Shown: piece by piece, positions 55,132 through 62,631 of the stretch
How the letters are laid out: the number at the start of each line of letters is the position of its first letter
How positions within the stretch are numbered: position 1 is the stretch's first letter
Assembly: GCF_003725735.1 (NCBI RefSeq)
Contig: NZ_RJTM01000002.1
Coordinates: 62,001-126,000 of the forward strand
Direction: 5' to 3'
Length of the DNA: 64,000 nt
DNA from: Sinomicrobium pectinilyticum
GTDB lineage: Bacteria; Bacteroidota; Bacteroidia; Flavobacteriales; Flavobacteriaceae
Program-made: the position numbers and the translations under genes
The notes under the pieces: generated by a model
What the model was told of the DNA's origin: nothing
Database searches by the model: none
What the model saw: the letters and a program-made list of their open reading frames with translations, nothing else

Positions 55132-57900
55132 ATGGGGCCACGTGTTACACTATATTTCTTCTTTTTTATTTGTTTGGTTACGGGAGTCCGGTTTTCGTAT
55201 GCACAGCAGGCTGTTCTTCCGGTGAGCAATTTTTCCGTGAATGACTATCATGCCGCCAATCAGAACTGGGATATAACCACCGATGACCAAGGGCTCACTT
55301 TTGTGGCAAATCACCAGGGCTTACTCGTGTTTAACGGGCAGTACTGGAAATTGTATACGCTGCCCAATAATACCATTATACGATCGGTATACCGGGATGG
55401 GGACAGAGTGTATACCGGGTCGTATGAAGAGTTCGGATACTGGAAGAAAAACGAACTCGGGGAATTTGAGTATACTTCATTAACCTCACAAATAGATGTA
55501 GCCCATGAATTCAGGGATGAAGAGTTCTGGGAAATAACCAGGTGGGGAGAAAACATCGTATTCCGTTCCTTCGCTACGGTGTATATCTATAACGGAGAAA
55601 AGATAACCGTATTGAAGCCGGGTTTTATCATAACCAAAATGATGTCATCCGGCGAAGCCCTTATCCTCGGAGAAAATACCGGCAGGGTACATCGCTATAC
55701 GGAAAAAGACGGACTGGTACCACTTCCCGAAACCGAAAACATCGGCAATCCCGTAGCCGATATTGTTGCAGACGGGGATAAACTTATTATAGGAACGAAA
55801 TCCGCCGGGTGTTTCAGTTATGATCCCGGGCATCATAAACTGCAGCGGTGGGACCGAGAAATCAATGAAGAACTTTCCGCATATGAACTTAATAAGATCT
55901 GCATTGTGGGGGAAAACCGCATTGCTTTCGGTACCATAAAGAACGGTGTTATTATTTATGACAGGGCTACCCGGACCAGCCAGTATATCAACAGGCACCT
56001 GGGGCTGCAGAACAATACGGTATTGGGGGTTGATGTCAGCGGGGATAAGCTATGGCTGGCCCTGGACAACGGTGTGGACGTAGTAAAAGTAAATTCGGAA
56101 TTTACCTTCTTTAAAGACGAGACCGGGGAACTGGGGACCGTCTATGACATTGCTTTCTATAACAACACTGTTTATATGGGGAGCAATACCGGTGTGTATT
56201 ATTTTAAAGGGGATAAAATGGTTTTCCTGGAAAACTCCCAGGGGCATGTGTGGGACCTGGAAGTGGTTAACGGCAGACTGCTTTGCGGCCATAATTCGGG
56301 CACATATGATATAAGCAATAATACATTTGACCGGATTTCTCGTTTTTCCGGCGGTTATGCCATACGCAGCGTGCCCGGTAAAGATGATACTTTTATACAA
56401 TGCACTTATGTGGGGTTGGTGGTATATATCTACGGTGAGGAAGGCTGGGAAGTGAGCCCGGTAGAGGGGATAAATTTTCCGATAGACAATATCGTTTTTG
56501 AAAACCGCCATACCGTTTGGGCATCGCATCCCTACAAAGGCTTTTTTCGTATCCGGCTTGGTGATGATTACCGTAAAGCAACAGCTATCCGTGAGTTCGA
56601 TCAGGGTGAATTAAAAAGCCTGAGGACACAGGTGTTCCGGGTGGGGAACGATATAACCTTGTATAATGCGGGAGAATGGTATACCTACGATCCTGTTAAA
56701 GAATACCTGGAAGCATTTATTCCTTTTGAAAAATACAAGGATAAAAAGCTGCTGTACCAGGACGGGGGGCATTTCTGGTTTACCGATACGGGAAAGAACG
56801 GAGTAATCTATACCGACCTCGTGAAAGATACGGTAATCGTGCAACGGGAGCTTGGCAGGAGACTGACCCCTTTGTTTGAAAAAGTGGTAAAGAGGAATGA
56901 TTCTCTTTATTACTTTACCCTGAACGACGGTTTTGCCGAATTCAATTTTCACAAGTACAGGAGGCAATGGCACAATCAGCCGTTAACCGTAACGGACAGG
57001 GTACGGATAGACCATGTGGAAACGGGAGATTCCCTCTATGCTTTTTCCGCGAACCCCGGGATAGCTTTCCGCAATGCCGGAAATATTCGCTTTTTTGTAT
57101 ATTATCCCGATCATTTTGGCCAGGATTTTCAATATCGTTTAACCGGGCCCCTTACCCAGGAAGGCAGGGTGGACAACGGGGTGATAACATTGCAAAACCT
57201 GACATACGGAGACTACAGGATTGATGTTTCGCCCGTGTCTTTTGACATGGACAGCCCGGTTACACTTCATTATGGTTTTCGTATCCATCCTCCCTGGTAT
57301 TTGTCTCCTGCCATGAAAGTTATATACCTTCTGTTGTTTTTCGCCATAATTTATCTGTTCTTCCTGTGGAACAAAAGGCTTATCAAGGATCATCAGCGTA
57401 AACTTACCAGGCGGATGTACCGGGAAAGCCAGAGAAAAATGGAACTGCTGGAACGGCAAAACCTGGAGAAGGAAGTGAAATTGAAAAGAAAAGAGTTGAT
57501 GAACTCTACCCTGATGATCAGTAAGAAAAATGAACTTCTTCTGGAAATCCAGAACGAATTACGGCGCATACGAAAAGATAATGTCAACGAATACAGGGTA
57601 AAAAGCCTTATTGCCAGGACTACGGAGGTCATACACAACCAGGAAGACTGGCAGGTTTTCGAAACAAATTTTAACGAACTTCACGACGACTTTTTCAAGA
57701 GACTGGTACAGCGTTATCCGAAATTAACCTCCAAAGACATGAAATTATGCGGTTACCTGAAGATGAATCTCACATCTAAAGAAATAGCACCCTTAATGGG
57801 GATTACTTCCAGGGGGGTGGAGATACACCGCTATCGTCTTCGGAAAAAGCTTGAACTGGACAAAGATCAGGATCTGGTGAAATTTTTGCTTGTTATTTGA
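55132..57900 (+). CDS. Triple-tyrosine (YYY) membrane regulator with LuxR-type HTH, 922 aa
   Basis: One-component glycan regulator of the SusR-like group. ATG 55132 gives a signal segment (RVTLYFFFFICLVTGVRFSYAQ). The longer open frame back to 54955 is unlikely. The periplasmic part has propeller blades (GLLVFNGQYW, VYRDGDRVYTGSYEEFGYW and so on) and a Y_Y_Y domain before a membrane helix about 725-747 (VIYLLLFFAIIYLFFLW). The cytoplasmic part is a coiled coil (about 755-835), then a LuxR-type helix-turn-helix at the C-terminus (LTSKDMKLCGYLKMNLTSKE, IAPLMGITSRGVEIHRYRLR). Operator copy A begins 41 bp past its stop, so it is the natural candidate to bind the 29-bp elements. Confidence 0.88.
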   Translation: MGPRVTLYFFFFICLVTGVRFSYAQQAVLPVSNFSVNDYHAANQNWDITTDDQGLTFVANHQGLLVFNGQYWKLYTLPNNTIIRSVYRDGDRVYTGSYEEFGYWKKNELGEFEYTSLTSQIDVAHEFRDEEFWEITRWGENIVFRSFATVYIYNGEKITVLKPGFIITKMMSSGEALILGENTGRVHRYTEKDGLVPLPETENIGNPVADIVADGDKLIIGTKSAGCFSYDPGHHKLQRWDREINEELSAYELNKICIVGENRIAFGTIKNGVIIYDRATRTSQYINRHLGLQNNTVLGVDVSGDKLWLALDNGVDVVKVNSEFTFFKDETGELGTVYDIAFYNNTVYMGSNTGVYYFKGDKMVFLENSQGHVWDLEVVNGRLLCGHNSGTYDISNNTFDRISRFSGGYAIRSVPGKDDTFIQCTYVGLVVYIYGEEGWEVSPVEGINFPIDNIVFENRHTVWASHPYKGFFRIRLGDDYRKATAIREFDQGELKSLRTQVFRVGNDITLYNAGEWYTYDPVKEYLEAFIPFEKYKDKKLLYQDGGHFWFTDTGKNGVIYTDLVKDTVIVQRELGRRLTPLFEKVVKRNDSLYYFTLNDGFAEFNFHKYRRQWHNQPLTVTDRVRIDHVETGDSLYAFSANPGIAFRNAGNIRFFVYYPDHFGQDFQYRLTGPLTQEGRVDNGVITLQNLTYGDYRIDVSPVSFDMDSPVTLHYGFRIHPPWYLSPAMKVIYLLLFFAIIYLFFLWNKRLIKDHQRKLTRRMYRESQRKMELLERQNLEKEVKLKRKELMNSTLMISKKNELLLEIQNELRRIRKDNVNEYRVKSLIARTTEVIHNQEDWQVFETNFNELHDDFFKRLVQRYPKLTSKDMKLCGYLKMNLTSKEIAPLMGITSRGVEIHRYRLRKKLELDKDQDLVKFLLVI

Positions 57901-57940
57901 TAATACAATCAAAAAGTATGGCTTTTATTCAGAAAACCAC

Positions 57941-58100
57941 CTCATCATTATTACATCATTATGTTAAAATTGCCTGGGCATTCTACTATTTTTATTGTCT
58001 TAAGTTGTTGTTTTTCATTGTATTGTGTTTTTTATGTTTTCCTGTCGGAACATATGTGACATTCCTGCCCGTATTAATAGGAAGAGAGTTTTTAATTTTA
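57941..58100 (+). promoter_or_regulatory. YYY-regulon promoter, copy A, ahead of the susC remnant and GH172
   Basis: Operator 57941-57969: CTCATCAT, TAT, TACATCA, TTA, TGTTAAAA. It contains a direct repeat of CATCATTAT with an 11-bp period, about one helical turn. The -7 box TAATTTTA is at 58093-58100. Outer end to -7 is 152 bp; outer end to the remnant start codon 58127 is 186 bp. The only intact gene downstream is GH172 (58520). Confidence 0.75.
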
Positions 58101-58126
58101 TCTTCAACCAGTTCAAACTTTAGATG

Positions 58127-58228
58127 ATGAAGGTAAAATCCACTGTTAAGATGTTGCGGATAATTTCCGTTGTTTGTTGTATAAGCACACAAAATCCAGC
58201 CCTACACGAGAAGCCTGCTCCTTTTTAA
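58127..58228 (+). pseudogene. 5' remnant of a susC gene (start codon and signal peptide only)
   Basis: ATG 58127 opens a 33-codon frame beginning MKVKSTVKMLRIISVVCC and ending in STQN before it loses all resemblance to SusC. The first 13 bases of the frame and the final CACAAAAT of the signal region match the start of the second susC (62632: MKVKLFWLVCC to YAQN), and the upstream promoter regions of the two match in element and spacing. From about 58196 the sequence is unrelated. It is best read as a susC whose body was deleted or replaced. Confidence 0.65.
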
Positions 58229-58358
58229 TAAAGACCGGATTCGGTTTATCGGACTGCCGGAACATCTCCCGGTACTCATAAGGGAGTTCCGGATGATGAA
58301 TGTTTAGTATAGTGCTTCCGTAGTGTATGTCCATCCGGATTTCCCCTTTAAGCTTCAT
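58146..58358 (-). other. Unidentified 70-codon open frame overlapping the susC remnant
   Basis: Starts MKLKGEIRMDIHYGSTILNI on the minus strand and reads like ordinary protein sequence (IHHPELPYEYREMFRQSDK) until it runs into the remnant, where it ends in KQRKLSATS. It may be a fragment of a gene that replaced the susC body. I do not recognise it, and it may be chance. The rest of 58359-58519 holds no other feature I can support. Confidence 0.25.
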
Positions 58359-58519
58359 AATTGGAAAAAAAGTCCGGAATCCCTGGCTTAATATTTAAAG
58401 GAATGATCCGGGAATTATGAAGGAAACGGGAAATTTCCGGCTGAACAGTTTCTGCAAAATCTACATCATGTCAACTCATCTAAATACTAAATGAACACGA
58501 AGTTTAAAAATTTCGGAGT

Positions 58520-60565
58520 ATGAAAAAAATTAGTTTTATAACCGCCGTATTTTTTGTTCTTTTTTCCTACGGGCAGAAAGGGAAAAGAATAAGCTATCCG
58601 GAAGTGATTAACCGATTGACAGATCTGAAAGCATTGGCCTGTTTGCCCGAAGCGGGAGAAGCCAGTGCCATGTGGTCGAGTTATGATCGTGAGAGCAAAA
58701 TAAATCCGGTAACCGGAGAATTTACGAACTGGGGAGCGAATATTGACGGATTCGAACCCCAGTACATCCGAAAAGAAGGGAATAATGAGGTCCTTGCCGA
58801 AATGAAAGGGCCCGGTGCCATTGTGCGTATTTGGTCCGCCAGTCCTAAGAAGGGTAAAGTGAAGATATATATAGACGGAGAGGAAAAACCCGTATTGGAC
58901 CTGGCATTTGCAGATTATTTCAAACCTCGTATTGCCGCTTTTGATTTTCCGGAGCTGGTCTATGAAACAAATGCCAAAGGCTTTAACAATTATGTTCCCA
59001 TTACCTACCGGAGGTCCTGTAAGATTGTTGCTGAACCCGGGTGGGGGCAGTATTACCATTTCAATTACATCAGCTTTCCCGATGGGACCGAAGTAGAAAG
59101 GTTCCGTCCCCGGCCGGACAATGCGGGGCTGGAGGCCCTGAACAGGGTAAACCGCTTTTTTTCGGAAGATATGGGGAACAGCCCTTATACTTCTGATTTT
59201 CAAACAGCCGAAGAGCGGGAAGAAATCCTGACAGGAGAAGAGAAACAGATTTTCAAACTGGATGGTGCCGGGGCTATTTCCTCTTTTAGGGTGAGGGTCA
59301 GAGACACTACCGGTATGGAAGAAATGTTGCGAAAAGTGGTGCTGAAAATGAAATGGGACGGCGAAGACGAAGCTTCCGTATGGTCGCCCTTAGGTGATTT
59401 TTTTGGTACTTCACCCGGATGGAACACTTATAAAACCCTGCCTATGGGAATGACAGACGGCTGGATGTACAGTTATTGGTATATGCCTTTTTCTAACGGG
59501 GCCGAAATAGTGGTTCATAACGAATATGATGAAGATGTGGAGATAGAATTTCAGGTAAGTTATGAGAAACTCGGAAAAGAAGCTGAAGAACTCGGAAGGT
59601 TCCACGCAAAATGGCATCGCAATATCATGCCTCCCGGAAAAGACCGATGGCCGGACTGGACTCTATTGAAAACGACGGGGAAAGGCAGGTTCGTAGGGAC
59701 TCATTTGCTGGTCTGGAACCCGAAAGGCGGGAGTTGTACCCTGGCAGGCCCCGGTCATTATTGGTGGGGAGAGGGTGATGAAAAATTCTTTGTGGACGGG
59801 GAAAAGTTCCCTTCCGTATTCGGTACCGGCACTGAAGATTATTTCGGCTATGCCTGGTGCGATCCTTCCCGGTTTGAACGTGCTTTCCACAGTCAGACCC
59901 AGGATAACGACAATATGGGATATCAGCCGGTAAACCGCTGGCATATTACGGATAATATTCCCTTTCGGAAATCTTTTGACGGTTACCTGGAAAAATATTT
60001 TCCCGATCACTGGCCTACCCAATATGCAACAGTGGTTTACTGGTACCTGGAGCCCGGTGGCTATGATCCTATAGGGGAAACCCCGGTGGAAGAGCGGTAC
60101 GGTTATGAAATACCATATGATGTTTACCGTGAAGAAGGTGTAATAGAAGGGGAAAATCTAAAGATAGACAAAAATACGGGAGGCTGGGCTTCCACAGATG
60201 TCTGGGCCCATGAAGACCTGTTCAGGGAGGTGAGCGGGCACAAAATAATAACCTGGAATGCCGATCCGGACAAGGAGAACCGTTTGACAGCCGGTTTTGA
60301 GTGGGATGAAGGCGGCAGGTACAGTATAGAGGCCAACATAATCAAAACAGGTAACGGAGGAAGGTTCACCATAACCTTAAACGGTAATAATCTACAGGAG
60401 ATGGACTTTAAAACGGAAAGGGAAGGTCCTGCTACCGAAAAGCTCCGGCTGGGGGTGGTGGACATCGAACCCGGTACCCAGAACCTGGAAATAAACTGGA
60501 TAGGCGAAAAAGAAGAAGGGAAAAATCTCAGTATAGATTATATCAGCTTTAAGAGGGTGAAATAA
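58520..60565 (+). CDS. DUF2961 / GH172 family glycoside hydrolase, 681 aa
   Basis: Exported (signal MKKISFITAVFFVLFSYGQ). The GH172 core (about 35-480) shows the family signature: MWSSYDRESKINP, AEMKGPGAIVRIWSAS, and GTGTEDYFGYAW with E439, the conserved acidic residue of the active-site motif. A C-terminal beta-sandwich of about 150 residues follows (GGWASTDVWAHEDLF, DYISFKRVK). Characterised GH172 members act on difructose anhydrides or D-arabinan. The linkage attacked here is unknown. The second sulfatase gene begins 48 bp later, suggesting an operon of the two. Confidence 0.9.
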   Translation: MKKISFITAVFFVLFSYGQKGKRISYPEVINRLTDLKALACLPEAGEASAMWSSYDRESKINPVTGEFTNWGANIDGFEPQYIRKEGNNEVLAEMKGPGAIVRIWSASPKKGKVKIYIDGEEKPVLDLAFADYFKPRIAAFDFPELVYETNAKGFNNYVPITYRRSCKIVAEPGWGQYYHFNYISFPDGTEVERFRPRPDNAGLEALNRVNRFFSEDMGNSPYTSDFQTAEEREEILTGEEKQIFKLDGAGAISSFRVRVRDTTGMEEMLRKVVLKMKWDGEDEASVWSPLGDFFGTSPGWNTYKTLPMGMTDGWMYSYWYMPFSNGAEIVVHNEYDEDVEIEFQVSYEKLGKEAEELGRFHAKWHRNIMPPGKDRWPDWTLLKTTGKGRFVGTHLLVWNPKGGSCTLAGPGHYWWGEGDEKFFVDGEKFPSVFGTGTEDYFGYAWCDPSRFERAFHSQTQDNDNMGYQPVNRWHITDNIPFRKSFDGYLEKYFPDHWPTQYATVVYWYLEPGGYDPIGETPVEERYGYEIPYDVYREEGVIEGENLKIDKNTGGWASTDVWAHEDLFREVSGHKIITWNADPDKENRLTAGFEWDEGGRYSIEANIIKTGNGGRFTITLNGNNLQEMDFKTEREGPATEKLRLGVVDIEPGTQNLEINWIGEKEEGKNLSIDYISFKRVK

Positions 60566-60613
60566 AACAGCCCTTGAAGTTTGACTGTCAATATAAAGAA
60601 GAAAAATTTATTA

Positions 60614-62314
60614 ATGATTAAATCAGGTTTTATGAAGAACAAGGAGGCGCATTTATTTGCGGGAATTTACGGGGGCAAAAGCGGTTTGTTAAAGATAACA
60701 AGGATAGCTTTATTTTGGGTCCTCTGTGTGACAGGTACAAATGCCAATGCCCAGGTCAAAGAGAAACAACCTCCTAATGTGGTGTTTATCCTCGCGGATG
60801 ATGTGGGATATGCGGACCTCGGGGTATATGGCGGCAAGGTGCCTACACCTAATATTGATCGCCTGGCAAAGCAGGGAATGCGATTTACGGATGCCCACGC
60901 GCCGGCAGCTTTGTGTGCCCCTTCCCGTTTCAGTTTATTAACCGGGAGTTATCCCTATCGAAATGGCAGGCCGGGCGGATCCTGGGATGTCAATAACAGT
61001 TCGGCTTTCAGTCATAATGGAGACAGAACGGAAGCCGGCCGCCATATCACGGTAGGGGAGGTCATGCAAAATGCGGGCTACCGGACCGCTTTTTTCGGAA
61101 AAATGCACCTGGGAGGTGACGTTTATGACAAGGAAGGAAACCTGATAAGGGAAAAGGCAAAACTGAATACGATGGACTACAGTCGCGGAGTTGACGACAA
61201 CCTTAATGACCACGGGTTTGATTACTGGCTGGGTCTCCTCAGTGGTATCCAGCATGAGCCTTATGCCTATTTTGAAAACGGCAGGTTCCGTCCCGTCAAT
61301 CCGGACAATCCTGCCGATAATACCAGCACCCGCTTACTCAATAACGGGTTTTACCGGGTAAGCGACAACGGTTTGTCTGAAATAGTGGAAGCGGGAAGGG
61401 TACCGGCCAGGGGAGATGTCGATTATGATTCCAGCCAGGCAGGTATTATCCTCACCAACGGGGCAACAGATTTTATAGACCGTCATCTCCGGGAAAACGA
61501 GAAGACCGGAGAGAACAGGCCCTTTATGCTTTATTTCTCCTCGCAGGCTATTCACGTACCGCATTCACCACCCTTCGATTTTGATGGTGATCCCTCTACA
61601 ATTGATGAGCAGGTATACGGAGTTACCGGGGCGATGACCTCTGATGTTCTCTACGAACTGGACCTCCAGGTAGGTAAGATTATGGATAAACTCGAAGAGG
61701 AAGGGATAGCAGATAATACCCTTGTGATCTTTACGAGCGACAACGGTGCCCTCTGGCCGAACGTAACGCACTACGGTGATCCCGGGCATGATAATAACGG
61801 CCCGTTACGCGATTATAAGGCCTCTGTTTACGAAGGAGGGCATCGGGTGCCTTTTATTGCAAAATGGGGAGATGGTACGCAGGCCGGCTCGATAATTCCG
61901 CCCGGGACGGTATCAGACCAGTTGATCGTAGGTCATGATTGGGTAGCCACCATGTACGACCTTACCGGGCAGTCCATGGAGGAAGACCAGGCCCTGGACA
62001 GTGCCTCTCTGCTTTCCGTGTTTACGGGGAAGCGGGCCGAGGATGATCCTGTGCATGAGTTTATTCTATACCAGGCCGGTTTTGCTTATGACGGAGCTAT
62101 CCGCGAAGGGAGCCTGGTGCTTGTTGTGGACAGAAATAATGAGGTCACGGAATTATATGATCTCTCTACGGACCTGGGACAGGAGAATAACCTGATCAGG
62201 GAGGAAAAATATAAAGATACGATCACCAGGCTTCATCAGAAATTCCTGAAATACAATGACCATGATAATTCGACGGTTATGCCAAGGACGACAAAAGCTT
62301 TTCGTGCAGATTAA
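60614..62314 (+). CDS. Type I (S1) sulfatase, 566 aa
   Basis: Exported sulfatase. The metal-site start NVVFILADDVGYADLG is followed by APAALCAPSRFSLLTGSYPY, in which C101 is the formylglycine precursor (CxPSR). Then come AFFGKMHLGG, FSSQAIHVPHSPPF and FTSDNGALWPN. ATG 60614 is chosen: the TTG at 60581 is earlier but adds 11 residues of doubtful value, and 60632 is also possible. A hydrophobic stretch (ITRIALFWVLCVTGTNANAQ) acts as the signal after a basic lead. It differs clearly from the first sulfatase, so two sulfate positions may be removed. It lies 48 bp after GH172. Confidence 0.92.
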   Translation: MIKSGFMKNKEAHLFAGIYGGKSGLLKITRIALFWVLCVTGTNANAQVKEKQPPNVVFILADDVGYADLGVYGGKVPTPNIDRLAKQGMRFTDAHAPAALCAPSRFSLLTGSYPYRNGRPGGSWDVNNSSAFSHNGDRTEAGRHITVGEVMQNAGYRTAFFGKMHLGGDVYDKEGNLIREKAKLNTMDYSRGVDDNLNDHGFDYWLGLLSGIQHEPYAYFENGRFRPVNPDNPADNTSTRLLNNGFYRVSDNGLSEIVEAGRVPARGDVDYDSSQAGIILTNGATDFIDRHLRENEKTGENRPFMLYFSSQAIHVPHSPPFDFDGDPSTIDEQVYGVTGAMTSDVLYELDLQVGKIMDKLEEEGIADNTLVIFTSDNGALWPNVTHYGDPGHDNNGPLRDYKASVYEGGHRVPFIAKWGDGTQAGSIIPPGTVSDQLIVGHDWVATMYDLTGQSMEEDQALDSASLLSVFTGKRAEDDPVHEFILYQAGFAYDGAIREGSLVLVVDRNNEVTELYDLSTDLGQENNLIREEKYKDTITRLHQKFLKYNDHDNSTVMPRTTKAFRAD

Positions 62315-62444
62315 AAGGTGTGATTGTTAAAGTAAGATGAAGAAAACAGGAAGGCAATAGCCCCCGGAATTGTTATTTGGCAAAATTTTCACCGCTTATT
62401 TGGTATTTCGATAAAAATAATCTGTATGTTTTGCGATAAAGTAA

Positions 62445-62604
62445 CTCATCATCCCTACATCAATATGTTAAAATTTTAGGAAACAGCTGATTTTTGTCAT
62501 GTGATAAAGTGTTGGTTGTCAGTGTTTTGATGTAAGGGTTGTTATTTGGTTATTGGATGTGGTCCTACTACTACAATTAAAAACTCCGGGACTCTCTAAT
62601 TTTA
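62445..62604 (+). promoter_or_regulatory. YYY-regulon promoter, copy B, for the second susC
   Basis: Operator 62445-62473: CTCATCAT, CCC, TACATCA, ATA, TGTTAAAA. The -7 box TAATTTTA is at 62597-62604, again 152 bp from the operator outer end, and the ATG 62632 is at 187 bp. No -33 box is apparent. The remaining part of 62315-62631 holds no other feature I can see. Confidence 0.75.
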
Positions 62605-62631
62605 TCTTCGACTAAATCAAATCTCTTAATT

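Noticed and set aside
58461-58480. CTACATCATGT followed by CAACTCATC just upstream of GH172, resembling parts of the 29-bp operator.
   Set aside because: The order and spacing of the parts are wrong, and it is not at the 186-bp distance of the three real copies.
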